Of a stretch of DNA of 64,000 bases, positions 1-8,743 are shown piece after piece; the stretch's first letter is position 1; every line of letters starts with the position of its first letter. Source of the DNA: Bacillus sp. sid0103 (lineage in GTDB: Bacteria; Bacillota; Bacilli; Bacillales_B; DSM-18226); NCBI RefSeq assembly GCF_019219025.1, contig NZ_JAHUWN010000010.1:134336-198335 (forward strand). Reading direction: 5' to 3'. Position numbers and translations under genes: made by a program. The notes under the pieces were generated by a model that ran no database searches, had not been told where the DNA came from, and saw only the letters and a program-made list of their open reading frames with translations.

Positions 1-604
1 ATTGGATGTTGCTTTAAATAGAAATAGATCTGAAGAGGAATATAAAGACGTCCTGTATGCTGTTTTGGAAGAGGTCATCTATTTATCTGATATGGTAGAA
101 AAATTCTTATATTTATCGAGAAATACCTCTAATTCAAATCTGATAGAGCGAAAAACCGTTGACGGAATGCTCTTATTCCAAAATGTTAGGAATCATTTAC
201 TATCATTGGAAATGAAAAAACAGATTGAATTACATATTCAAATACCCGATCCATTCATTTTATTCGGGGATGAAGATCTCTTACGAAGATTATTTATTAA
301 CTTAATTGAAAATGCGCTTAAGTACACTCCAGAAGGTGGCACAGTGGAAATCAAGGCAAACAGGACGGAAAAATTCATTTATATTAATGTTATTGATAAT
401 GGGATCGGGATTTCAGAGGAACACTTGCCTTTTATTTTTCAGCGATTTTATCGCGCGGACGATTCCAGATCAAGAAGTCAAGGAGGAACTGGGCTTGGAT
501 TGTCTTTATGTAAATGGATTGTAGATGTTCATGAAGGAACGATTGAGGTTCGTAGTAAGCCGAATGAAGGAACGTGTGTAACTGTAAAGTTGCCTATTTA
601 TTAA
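1..604 (+). CDS. sensor histidine kinase, C-terminal part (cut by window edge)
   Basis: This is the C-terminal 200 residues of a membrane-type two-component histidine kinase; the sensor part and the phospho-accepting His lie left of the window. The first ~40 residues look like the second helix of the HisKA dimerisation domain. The ATPase domain follows with an N box (NLIENALKYTP, about residues 100-110), a G1 box (DNGIGI) and a G2 box (GTGLGLSLCKWIV). It ends with a TAA stop at 602-604. In Bacillaceae such kinases usually lie downstream of their response regulator, which would also be outside the window. The signal sensed cannot be inferred. The reading frame is open to base 2, so no start codon should be assigned here. 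Confidence 0.93.
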   Translation, partial: LDVALNRNRSEEEYKDVLYAVLEEVIYLSDMVEKFLYLSRNTSNSNLIERKTVDGMLLFQNVRNHLLSLEMKKQIELHIQIPDPFILFGDEDLLRRLFINLIENALKYTPEGGTVEIKANRTEKFIYINVIDNGIGISEEHLPFIFQRFYRADDSRSRSQGGTGLGLSLCKWIVDVHEGTIEVRSKPNEGTCVTVKLPIY

Positions 605-810
605 TGAATATTGAAAGAGGTTCTAGTACAAAAATGAAATGGAAACAACATACCAAAAGGTGCTTCCTATGCAAAGCAGCTTTATCAGTTTACAATTTTT
701 TTAAAGTCTCCATACTTTATTCTATCTACGCATGTCTAACATGGAATGTCACCGTTGAAATATAAAAGTATCGATTGGATGGTCTACTTTCATTTCAAAA
801 CCAGTAGTAA

Positions 811-836
811 CAGCACTCCACATGACTGGAGTGCTG
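811..836. other. perfect 10-bp inverted repeat in a gene-poor gap
   Basis: Arms 811-820 (CAGCACTCCA) and 827-836 pair perfectly around a 6-base loop. No T-run follows, so it is not a convincing intrinsic terminator, although it lies 207 bp after the kinase stop. The left arm and flank (about 803-825) match 22 of 23 positions with one gap to the 3' end of the rlmD gene at about 4457-4480, so it may descend from a lost methyltransferase paralogue. Nothing else was recognised between 605 and 810. Confidence 0.35.
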
Positions 837-869
837 GATGTAAATGGTATTTAGTCATAGTTGTAGTCC

Positions 870-1000
870 CAAGCTGGCTACAGCGCTTCTTCACACTTGT
901 TCCGAATTCAATGGACTGAACCAGTTAATTTCGAATTGCTAGAGAAGATATTTTAATTTAATATCAAGGATAAGGCTGAGAATTCAAATTTTTGGCGACT
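870..1000 (+). pseudogene. decayed duplicate of the 3' end of the frataxin-like gene
   Basis: This stretch aligns almost without gaps with the last ~130 bases of the intact gene at 1027-1398. The shared 18-base start is CAAGCTGGCTACAGCGCT (about 870-887 versus 1264-1281), followed by matches through the segment for the C-terminal FNIQDKA..NFWR residues. In the frame of the intact copy a TAA stop appears where the intact gene has GAA (Glu before FNIQ), and no start or upstream coding part is present. It is a relic of a tandem duplication or of recombination between paralogues. Known members of this family are often present in several copies per Bacillus genome. Confidence 0.8.
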
Positions 1001-1026
1001 ATTGCATAATATCGAAGGAGGAAGAC

Positions 1027-1398
1027 ATGGAAGTTTTTGTAAAATATTTAACAGATATCGATAACCCCGACCACCGCGACCGAACAGAAGAAATTTTGGC
1101 GTGGGTTGCTAATAAATTCCCAAATTTGGAACCGCAAATAAAGTGGAATACGCCAATGTTTTCCGATCACGGCACATTTATCATCGGCTTTTCCACAGCG
1201 AAGTATCATTTAAGCGTTTCACCCGAAGAAGCAGGCATTGCGCACTTTGCCGATGACATTGCACAAGCTGGCTACAGCGCTACCAAAGGCTTGTTTCGAA
1301 TTCCGTGGAATGAGCCGGTAAATTACGAATTGCTTGAGAAAATGATTGAATTTAATATTCAGGATAAAGCAGAATATACGAATTTTTGGCGGAAATAG
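1027..1398 (+). CDS. fra: frataxin-like DUF1801 family protein (YdhG/Fra type)
   Basis: The 123-residue product matches the small cytosolic DUF1801 proteins of Bacillus; the B. subtilis member YdhG/Fra has been described as a frataxin-like iron chaperone that supplies iron to Fe-S cluster and haem synthesis. Family marks visible are the N-terminal helix ([22 protein letters not shown]), the strand pair around residues 37-55 ([19 protein letters not shown]) and the C-terminal NFWRK. Length is that of the family. The ATG follows a strong GGAGG (1017-1021) with normal spacing. It is a single-gene unit closed by a terminator. The iron role rests on family knowledge only; other DUF1801 members are uncharacterised. 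A broken copy of its 3' end lies directly upstream. Confidence 0.72.
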   Translation: MEVFVKYLTDIDNPDHRDRTEEILAWVANKFPNLEPQIKWNTPMFSDHGTFIIGFSTAKYHLSVSPEEAGIAHFADDIAQAGYSATKGLFRIPWNEPVNYELLEKMIEFNIQDKAEYTNFWRK

Positions 1399-1415
1399 TA
1401 CATCACGCCTTATCA

Positions 1416-1451
1416 AAAAACGCATGACACGAAAAAATGTCATGCGTTTTT
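1416..1451 (+). terminator. rho-independent terminator after the frataxin-like gene
   Basis: A 14-bp perfect stem (1416-1429 with 1438-1451) has an 8-base loop and ends in a T5 run, 17 bp after the stop codon. The left arm begins with A-runs, so it could also stop transcription on the opposite strand. Confidence 0.85.
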
Positions 1452-1782
1452 ACAACTCAATTAAGGCGCCAACAGCTCAATAGTAGCCGTATGCGAACGC
1501 CCGTCAAAGCACCAGTCAATGGATGATGAAAGCTTTCTACATACAGGTTTCTAACCTTTTTCCATATATAGATTTAGTTCTATTAATTTAAGGAGAAAAT
1601 CACCAATACTATTTAACAGAGACTTCTAAGTAAGATAAACCTCATCATATTCACAATAGTCATAGTCATGCCCTGTTTCTGGAATGTGATATTAAAATCC
1701 TAATAATTGCGAATTACCTTCTCTTACATTTGTAATAATAAAAAGTGATTAATAGTTTTTACTATGGAATTTTATAGAGAAA
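1452..1782. other. gene-poor AT-rich gap
   Basis: No complete gene is supported. On the minus strand an open stretch of 27 codons ends at a TAA at 1463-1461 and encodes a protein-like tail (IDWCFDGRSHTATIELLAP), preceded by an in-frame TAG. It may be the remnant of a lost gene but was not recognised. The remainder is AT-rich without repeats or a clear promoter. Confidence 0.4.
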
Positions 1783-1822
1783 AATAAAAAACCTTACCCC
1801 GATTATTAATCAAGGTAAGGTT
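1783..1822 (-). terminator. terminator of the thiC / small-gene transcript
   Basis: Read on the minus strand, AACCTTACC (1822-1814) pairs with GGTAAGGTT (1798-1790) and is followed by a T-rich run (1789-1783). It lies 58 bp past the stop of the 55-codon gene, closing the thiC transcription unit. Confidence 0.8.
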
Positions 1823-1880
1823 ACATGGCTATCTTTTTAATACCCTCTTGTTGAGAGTGTCTTTTTGTCGAGTTTTTTGT

Positions 1881-2048
1881 TTAATAATATAATACGTTTA
1901 CCTTATAACACTTCAAACATTTTTCATAATATTGATCGCCATCAAAACGATGATCACAATTTTGCTGAATCCCCTTTAAACGCTCCTCTAAAAAAGCAAG
2001 GCTAGTTTTCATTTGCGTAATTTCCTCTTTAATCTTTTGAACATTCAT
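1881..2048 (-). CDS. 55-residue protein with a Cys/His cluster, downstream of thiC
   Basis: This small ORF starts at ATG (2048-2046) behind a GGAGG box with a 7-8 base gap and ends at TAA (1883-1881). The N-terminal half is a charged helix likely to form a coiled coil (KIKEEITQMKTSLAFLEERL). The C-terminal half carries C31-x-H33 and C44-x2-C47, a spacing suited to one zinc ion. It begins 21 bp after the thiC stop and precedes the shared terminator, so it should be co-transcribed with thiC and fall under the TPP riboswitch. Codon use and ribosome site look genuine. The function is unknown to me; a link to thiamine synthesis is inferred only from position. It could equally be a general small zinc protein. 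Confidence 0.75.
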   Translation of the reverse strand: MNVQKIKEEITQMKTSLAFLEERLKGIQQNCDHRFDGDQYYEKCLKCYKVNVLYY

Positions 2049-2069
2049 CCGTATGACCTCCCAAGAAAG

Positions 2070-3929
<1,860 letters not shown>

Positions 3930-3930
3930 T

Positions 3931-3965
3931 CAAAAAGCCGGGACCATAAATGGTTGGACCCGGCT
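3931..3965 (-). terminator. expression-platform terminator of the TPP riboswitch
   Basis: On the minus strand AGCCGGG (3965-3959) pairs with CCCGGCT (3942-3936), with extra inner pairing, and TTTTTG follows. It sits between the aptamer and the thiC ribosome site, as expected for TPP-dependent premature termination. Confidence 0.85.
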
Positions 3966-4010
3966 AAAATGTATGCAGAAGTATAGTTGCATTGAAGATT
4001 GTCTATTCTA

Positions 4011-4104
4011 ACTTCCCCACGCTGGTATGATCCAGATCAGGTCCCAAGAGTCAAGAAACTTCATCGTGTTTCTTTCTCAGCCCAACTTATTGGGCACCCC
4101 TAGT
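4011..4104 (-). promoter_or_regulatory. TPP riboswitch (THI element) controlling thiC
   Basis: The minus strand carries the conserved THI-box blocks: GGGGTGCCC, the CTGAGA core (about 4081-4076), ACCTGATCTGGATCATACC and AGCGTGGGGAAG. With the terminator downstream, binding of thiamine pyrophosphate should switch thiC and the small gene behind it off. Confidence 0.97.
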
Positions 4105-4126
4105 TATTTATATTCAATTAAGCTAC

Positions 4127-4132
4127 ATTATA
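4127..4132 (-). promoter_or_regulatory. -10 element of the thiC promoter
   Basis: A perfect TATAAT (minus strand) lies about 25 bp ahead of the riboswitch. The hexamer 17 bp further upstream (TTTCAT, 4155-4150) is a poor -35, so the -35 assignment is uncertain. Confidence 0.55.
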
Positions 4133-4381
4133 AATGAGTATCGTTTAAAATGAAATACATAATATTATTTAAAGTGATATAGTCGTGTTTAGATATTATG
4201 TTTAGGATGAAGATAGAAGGGAATATTATATTAAACAAATCAACAACTAGAGCTATTTAATATAGAAAAGTAGAAGCTAGGCAGTACCTAGCTTCTTTTG
4301 ATCTGGTAAGGTAAAAATAAATTATTCCCCACTTTATTAACCAAACGGCTCATGGGGTGGATTTTCATTTAACTAAATGAT
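4133..4381. other. gap with one perfect hairpin
   Basis: No gene is supported between the thiC promoter and the rlmD terminator. A perfect 10-bp stem (4272-4281 with 4287-4296, loop CAGTA) is followed on the plus strand by only TTT, so it is at best a weak terminator without an obvious client gene. Confidence 0.4.
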
Positions 4382-4417
4382 AAAAAAACAAGCCTCCCTG
4401 ACATATCAGAGAGACTT
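4382..4417 (-). terminator. rho-independent terminator of rlmD
   Basis: On the minus strand a 12-bp stem with two G-U pairs (4417-4406 with 4401-4390, loop 4 bases) is followed by T7 after one intervening G. It begins 25 bp past the rlmD stop. The mismatches become wobble pairs only in the minus-strand RNA, which fixes the direction. Confidence 0.85.
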
Positions 4418-4442
4418 ATTTACACACGGCCACATTTATTTT

Positions 4443-5816
4443 TTATTTCTTCAATATTAGTAGTGAACAGCACTCCACATGTGTTGTCTGCGGAAACATA
4501 TCCACCGGCTGTACTTCTAAAGTTTTGTATCCTCCGTCTTCCAATATCCGCAAATCCCTTGCTAGGGTAGCAGGATTACAGGATACGTAGACGACCTTTT
4601 TTGGTTTCATCTCGATAATGGTCTGTAATAAGGCTTCATCACAACCCTTGCGTGGCGGGTCCACGACCAGGACATCTGCGACATTCCCTTCCTTATACCA
4701 CTTCGGAATCACAACCTCAGCTTCTCCAGCCACAAACTCGGTATTCTCCATTCCGTTCAATGAAGCATTCCGCTTGGCATCCTCTATCGCCTCGGGAACG
4801 ATCTCCACGCCAAACACCTTTCGTGCTTTTTGGGCTAAAAATAAAGAAATCGTTCCAATTCCACAGTAGGCATCAATCACGCTTTCTCCCCCGCTAAGGT
4901 CGGCATATTCCAGCGCTTTATCATATAATACCTTTGTTTGAACAGGATTAACTTGATAGAAGGAAAGTGCGGAAATGGCGAATTTCACATCACCGATAAA
5001 GTCATAGATGACTTCATTCCCCCACAAAACATTTGTTACGGCCCCCATTATAACATTGGTCCGTTTAGAATTCACATTATGAATAATTGACTTTAGTTTC
5101 GGCAGACGAGCCACCATTTGCTCCACTAACTGATCTTTCTTTGGAAGATCGGTCGTTCTTGTGATGATGACCACCATCAGTTCACCCGTTTGCTGCCCAT
5201 ACCTTGCCATGATGTGGCGGAGTACCCCTTTATGTGTTTCCTCATGATAAGCAGGGATTCCCAGTTCATTGCAAATTTCCTTCACCACACGCACCGCTTC
5301 ATTTATTCCAGGCAGCTGAATGACACTTTCATTGGTATCAACAATTTCATGACTCCTCGGTTTAAAAAAGCCTGCTATCAGTTTGCCGTCCTTTTCCCCA
5401 ACAGGCACCTGTGCCTTGTTGCGGTAATGCAGGGGATTGTCCATCCCCAAAATCGGATGAACAACAACATCTTCTAATTTACCTATCCGTGTAAGCACTT
5501 GACGTACCTGGTTCTCTTTATATTTCAGCTGGCCTTCATAACTGATATGCTCAAGTTGGCAGCCGCCATATTTATGGAGCTCGCTGCGTTCAATATCGAC
5601 GCGGTCAGGGCTTTTTTCATACAGCTCCACCAATCTTCCAAAGCCATACCCTTTGCCCACCTTAATGATCTTCACTTTTGCCTTTTCGCCCGGCAGTCCG
5701 TTTGGAACAAATAACGGGTACCCATCAACCTTGGCCACACCCGCTCCGTCATGGGTTAAATCTTCAAAAACTACATCTATATACTCATTTTTATTAACCG
5801 GAATTATTCTGCTCAT
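4443..5816 (-). CDS. rlmD: 23S rRNA (uracil-5-)-methyltransferase RlmD/RlmCD
   Basis: The enzyme transfers a methyl group from SAM to C5 of uridine in 23S rRNA (U1939, and in B. subtilis YefA/RlmCD also U747). The 457-residue product has an N-terminal TRAM RNA-binding domain (about 8-65), the SAM motif [23 protein letters not shown], the nucleophile C413 in [11 protein letters not shown] and the general base E448 in THVE. I chose the internal ATG at 5816 because AAGGAAG lies just upstream and the B. subtilis protein has nearly the same length; a longer frame reaches 5894. Only one Cys (GGCQ) remains of the four that hold the [4Fe-4S] cluster in E. coli RumA, so the cluster is probably absent. 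It is a monocistronic gene here. Confidence 0.94.
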   Translation of the reverse strand: MSRIIPVNKNEYIDVVFEDLTHDGAGVAKVDGYPLFVPNGLPGEKAKVKIIKVGKGYGFGRLVELYEKSPDRVDIERSELHKYGGCQLEHISYEGQLKYKENQVRQVLTRIGKLEDVVVHPILGMDNPLHYRNKAQVPVGEKDGKLIAGFFKPRSHEIVDTNESVIQLPGINEAVRVVKEICNELGIPAYHEETHKGVLRHIMARYGQQTGELMVVIITRTTDLPKKDQLVEQMVARLPKLKSIIHNVNSKRTNVIMGAVTNVLWGNEVIYDFIGDVKFAISALSFYQVNPVQTKVLYDKALEYADLSGGESVIDAYCGIGTISLFLAQKARKVFGVEIVPEAIEDAKRNASLNGMENTEFVAGEAEVVIPKWYKEGNVADVLVVDPPRKGCDEALLQTIIEMKPKKVVYVSCNPATLARDLRILEDGGYKTLEVQPVDMFPQTTHVECCSLLILKK

Positions 5817-6004
5817 TCGTTTCTTCCTTTGCACGTTTTGACTGCTAAGATTGTAACACAAAGCATGACCGTTTGCGAAACTTGCTGAGGACAAGGGCCC
5901 TTTTTTAGAAAAAAGCGAAAAAATTGTCAGAATTTTTTTGTTTTCAAATATAATAAAAGTATATATGATTAAAACAATCTCATGATTGGAAGGAGTGGAT
6001 CAAG

Positions 6005-6337
6005 ATTAAGCTAATAAAAAACCTGTCCATTCCGTTACTCTTTGCCTTCCTTTCTTTCACCTTTATTCACTTTACGCACTCACTTCCACACTCACACACT
6101 GATGTCAAAGCGGTCATCAACATTGATGACGGCAAGGTGAAGGACCAATGGGAGAATGAGAAAAAACTGCCGGTTGTGATACTAACACTCATAGTCATGA
6201 CGACCGTCCTTACAGCAGCTGTGACCCCGCTTATTTATTTGTTCATCCATTTTGACAAAAGCTTTATTTTTCTAATTCCCAAATTGTATCAATCAAACTA
6301 TGTGATCCAATCTCCCTTATCATTCAATATTAAATAA
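6005..6337 (+). CDS. small membrane protein, apparent AUU start
   Basis: The frame is open from just after a TGA at 5966 to TAA at 6335-6337, and a strong AAGGAG (5990-5995) stands 9 bases before ATT at 6005. No ATG, and no GTG or TTG with a ribosome site, fits. A GTG at 6137 would remove the first 44 residues, which form a convincing signal or anchor segment (NLSIPLLFAFLSFTFI). From ATT the product has 110 residues: an N-terminal hydrophobic helix, a His-rich short stretch (HFTHSLPHSHTD), a charged loop and a second membrane helix (VVILTLIVMTTVLTAAVTPLIYLF). No family was recognised. A -10-like TATAAT lies at about 5949-5954. It precedes another small membrane ORF and a terminator, forming a two-gene unit. 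A lost ATG through mutation or sequencing error is the main alternative. Confidence 0.6.
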   Translation: MKLIKNLSIPLLFAFLSFTFIHFTHSLPHSHTDVKAVINIDDGKVKDQWENEKKLPVVILTLIVMTTVLTAAVTPLIYLFIHFDKSFIFLIPKLYQSNYVIQSPLSFNIK

Positions 6338-6359
6338 TGATAAAGGGAGGTAATCAATT

Positions 6360-6474
6360 ATGTGGATTCGCTTTGTTATCATCGGTTTCTTTTCGATTTC
6401 GGCCGCAAGCATGCTAACCTACCAGGGAATCGAAATTTTCCATGCCTTTACTGACTTCTTTAGGCAAAAATAAA
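6360..6474 (+). pseudogene. small single-helix membrane ORF with an apparent 1-base frameshift
   Basis: ATG at 6360 follows a strong GGGAGG with normal spacing and starts a hydrophobic peptide (MWIRFVIIGFFSISAASMLT). At about 6418-6421 the frame slips: as written it runs on to LPGNRNFPCLY and a TGA, whereas moving one base gives TYQGIEIFHAFTDFFRQK ending at TAA 6472-6474, a far more natural 37-residue membrane protein tail. The second frame has its own TAA at 6415-6417, so it cannot be read independently. Either the gene is broken by one extra T or the base call is wrong. Function unknown; it lies 22 bp after the AUU-start membrane gene and before a terminator. Confidence 0.55.
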
Positions 6475-6476
6475 TA

Positions 6477-6532
6477 AAGGGCAGACTCTATGGGGGAGTA
6501 TCGTAACATCCCATTGGAGTCTGCCCTTTTTA
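6477..6532. terminator. bidirectional terminator between small ORFs and pncB
   Basis: A 13-bp perfect stem (6477-6489 with 6518-6530) is flanked by A-runs on the left and T-runs on the right. It ends the plus-strand small genes and, on the other strand, the pncB transcript, whose stop is at 6534. Confidence 0.85.
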
Positions 6533-6533
6533 A

Positions 6534-8015
6534 TCAAAATCCCGCTTCTTGGTCATCTTTCATAGCTGCAACCTTTTCTTTCACTTCTTCGATATTTCTC
6601 ATCTTGTTATCCCAGCATTTTTGACTCAAGTCAACGGGGTACTCTTCAGGATTCATGATCCGCTTATACTCATCCCAAAGTGCATCGAGGTTTTGCTTCA
6701 AATAATCACGTGATTCTTCCAAGCACGGCACTTCATAAACAAGCTCGCCTTTCGTAAAGATCCTCGCATGTAATTCTTTTGCGGTAAAATTGGTTACCAC
6801 TTTGTTCATAAACGTATGGGTTGGATGGAACATCCGCAGCCGCTTTTCAGGGAGTCTTTCGTCTGCTAAGGCAATATAGTCTCCTTCGGCATGGTTATTT
6901 GTATTATTGATGATTCGATAAATCCTCTTCAATCCTGGTGTTGTAACCTTTTCCGGATTGGATGAGATCTTGATCGTATCTTCCATTTTCCCTTTATCGC
7001 CCTCAATGGACACAATTTTATAAACCGCACCAAGTGCTGCCTGGTCGTAAGCCGTAATCAGCTTCGTCCCTATTCCCCAACTGTCAATTTTGGCACCCTG
7101 CGATTTCAAACTCATAATCGTATATTCATCTAAATCACTGGAGGCTACAATCTTTGCGTCAGTGAATCCGGCCTCATCGAGCATTTTGCGCGCTTCCTTC
7201 GAAAGGTAGGCAAGGTCACCGCTATCAAGACGGATGCCGATAAAATTAATTTTATCCCCTAATTCTTTTGCCACTTTGATGGCATTGGGCACACCAAGAC
7301 GGAGTGTATCGTATGTATCTACTAAAAAGACACAATCCTTGTGCGATTCGGCATATTTAATGAAGGCTGTATATTCGTCTTTATAGGCTTGGACCATCGA
7401 ATGCGCATGTGTTCCCGATACAGGAATGCCAAACAGCTTTCCAGCTCTGACATTGCTTGTAGATTCAAACCCTGCAAGATAGGCTGCTCTCGTACCCCAA
7501 ATCGCTGCATCCATCTCCTGCGCCCGTCTTGTCCCAAACTCCATCGCTACTTCATTGCCGACGACTTGCTTGATTCGTGATGCCTTCGTCGCAATTAATG
7601 TTTGGTAATTCACAATATTAAGCAAGGCTGTTTCAATCAATTGCGCTTCTGCCAGAGGAGCTTCCACCCGTATAATTGGTTCATTGCCAAAAACAAGCTC
7701 TCCTTCTTCCATCGCACAGATCGTTCCAGTAAAGCGGATATCTTTCAGATATTGAATGAAATCATCCTTATAACCTACTTCAGTTTTTAAATACTCGAGA
7801 TCTTCCTCGCTAAAGCGGAAGCCTTGAATAAACTGAATCACTTTCTCTAAGCCAGCAAAGACAGCATAACCATTCCCAAACGGAAGCTTGCGGAAAAATA
7901 GTTCGAAGACCGCACGTTTATTATGTATCCCATCTCTCCAATACGTTTCTACCATATTGATCTGATATAGATCCGTATGCAGAGTTAAACTATCATCGTG
8001 ATAAAAGTGTTTCAT
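6534..8015 (-). CDS. pncB: nicotinate phosphoribosyltransferase
   Basis: PncB joins nicotinate to PRPP (with ATP hydrolysis) to give nicotinate mononucleotide, the entry step of the Preiss-Handler NAD salvage route in the cytosol. The 493-residue product matches the long Bacillus-type family: LHTDLYQINM at the N-terminus, the substrate-binding TRRAQEMDAA region around residue 165, SGTHAHSMVQAY near 200 and the phosphate-binding GIRLDSGDLAYLS segment near 265. ATG 8015 follows GGAGGTCAGGTT. The gene for nicotinamidase, which makes its substrate, lies 70 bp upstream on the same strand, so the pair probably forms one operon; B. subtilis has the same pair next to yueI. Confidence 0.96.
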   Translation of the reverse strand: MKHFYHDDSLTLHTDLYQINMVETYWRDGIHNKRAVFELFFRKLPFGNGYAVFAGLEKVIQFIQGFRFSEEDLEYLKTEVGYKDDFIQYLKDIRFTGTICAMEEGELVFGNEPIIRVEAPLAEAQLIETALLNIVNYQTLIATKASRIKQVVGNEVAMEFGTRRAQEMDAAIWGTRAAYLAGFESTSNVRAGKLFGIPVSGTHAHSMVQAYKDEYTAFIKYAESHKDCVFLVDTYDTLRLGVPNAIKVAKELGDKINFIGIRLDSGDLAYLSKEARKMLDEAGFTDAKIVASSDLDEYTIMSLKSQGAKIDSWGIGTKLITAYDQAALGAVYKIVSIEGDKGKMEDTIKISSNPEKVTTPGLKRIYRIINNTNNHAEGDYIALADERLPEKRLRMFHPTHTFMNKVVTNFTAKELHARIFTKGELVYEVPCLEESRDYLKQNLDALWDEYKRIMNPEEYPVDLSQKCWDNKMRNIEEVKEKVAAMKDDQEAGF

Positions 8016-8085
8016 AACCTGACCTCCGAAGTACTATTTCAGCTTTTTCATCATTATAACCAATAACACACTTGAAAGTCTAAGT

Positions 8086-8637
8086 CTATTTAACCTCTGC
8101 TCCCAGGGATTGTTCAAAATGACCAAGCGCCCATTCATGGCCAGCTTGATTAAAAGATGCCACTGCATCCTTGTATACCACAATCTTAAAGCCTTTATTG
8201 TAGGCATCGACAGCAGTATGAAGCACGCAAATATCAGTGCAGACCCCGACCAAATGGACCTCAGTAACCCCGCGTTCCCGTAATTTCATCTCAAGATCCG
8301 TTCCCGCAAACGCCGAGTAACGCGTTTTATCCATAAATGCAACATTTTCAAGCTGACTATTCATTTCATATACTGCCTTGAGGGCACCGAATAAGTCTCT
8401 ACCTGTAGTTCCACGTAAATTGTGCGGAGGGAACAGCTTCGTTTCCGGATGGAACTCATCTCCACGGTCATGAACATCTATCGCAAAAACGACATACTCT
8501 CCATTCGCGATAAACTCTTTGGTCAGTTCGACAATCTTTCCTTCAATCTTTTGTCCGGGCTCGCCGCATGTTAATGCCCCGTCCTCTGCTACAAAATCAT
8601 AGGTATAATCAATATTTATTAGTGCTTTCAATTCCAT
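8086..8637 (-). CDS. pncA: nicotinamidase
   Basis: PncA hydrolyses nicotinamide to nicotinate and ammonia and so feeds PncB next door. The cysteine-hydrolase triad is visible as D10, K104 and C137 (TDICV), and the metal site as D54 and H56 (DVHD) with H72 likely the third ligand. I chose ATG 8637 (MELKALINID) because GGGGTG lies 3-8 bases upstream and the resulting 183 residues equal the B. subtilis protein; a longer frame reaches 8664. The isochorismatase fold is shared with other amidohydrolases, but the adjacent pncB supports this assignment strongly. Confidence 0.95.
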   Translation of the reverse strand: MELKALINIDYTYDFVAEDGALTCGEPGQKIEGKIVELTKEFIANGEYVVFAIDVHDRGDEFHPETKLFPPHNLRGTTGRDLFGALKAVYEMNSQLENVAFMDKTRYSAFAGTDLEMKLRERGVTEVHLVGVCTDICVLHTAVDAYNKGFKIVVYKDAVASFNQAGHEWALGHFEQSLGAEVK

Positions 8638-8711
8638 ACACCCCTTCAACCGTTTATCCATCATTCATTACAGATTATTCTATAACGTTTACATAATTCC
8701 CTTTTCAATAG

Positions 8712-8742
8712 AAAAAAAGCCCGTCCTATTGGAACGAGCTTT
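8712..8742 (-). terminator. terminator of dgkB
   Basis: On the minus strand AAAGCTCGTTCC pairs with GGACGGGCTTT (with G-U pairs) and runs into T7. The stem begins one base after the dgkB stop codon. Confidence 0.85.
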
Positions 8743-8743
8743 C

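Noticed and set aside
1461..1541. Short minus-strand coding fragment (IDWCFDGRSHTATIELLAP)
   Set aside because: Only 27 codons after a stop and no recognised family; mentioned in the gap entry but not called as a gene.
4272..4296. Terminator for an unseen gene
   Set aside because: The stem is perfect but no gene ends near it and the T-run is only TTT.
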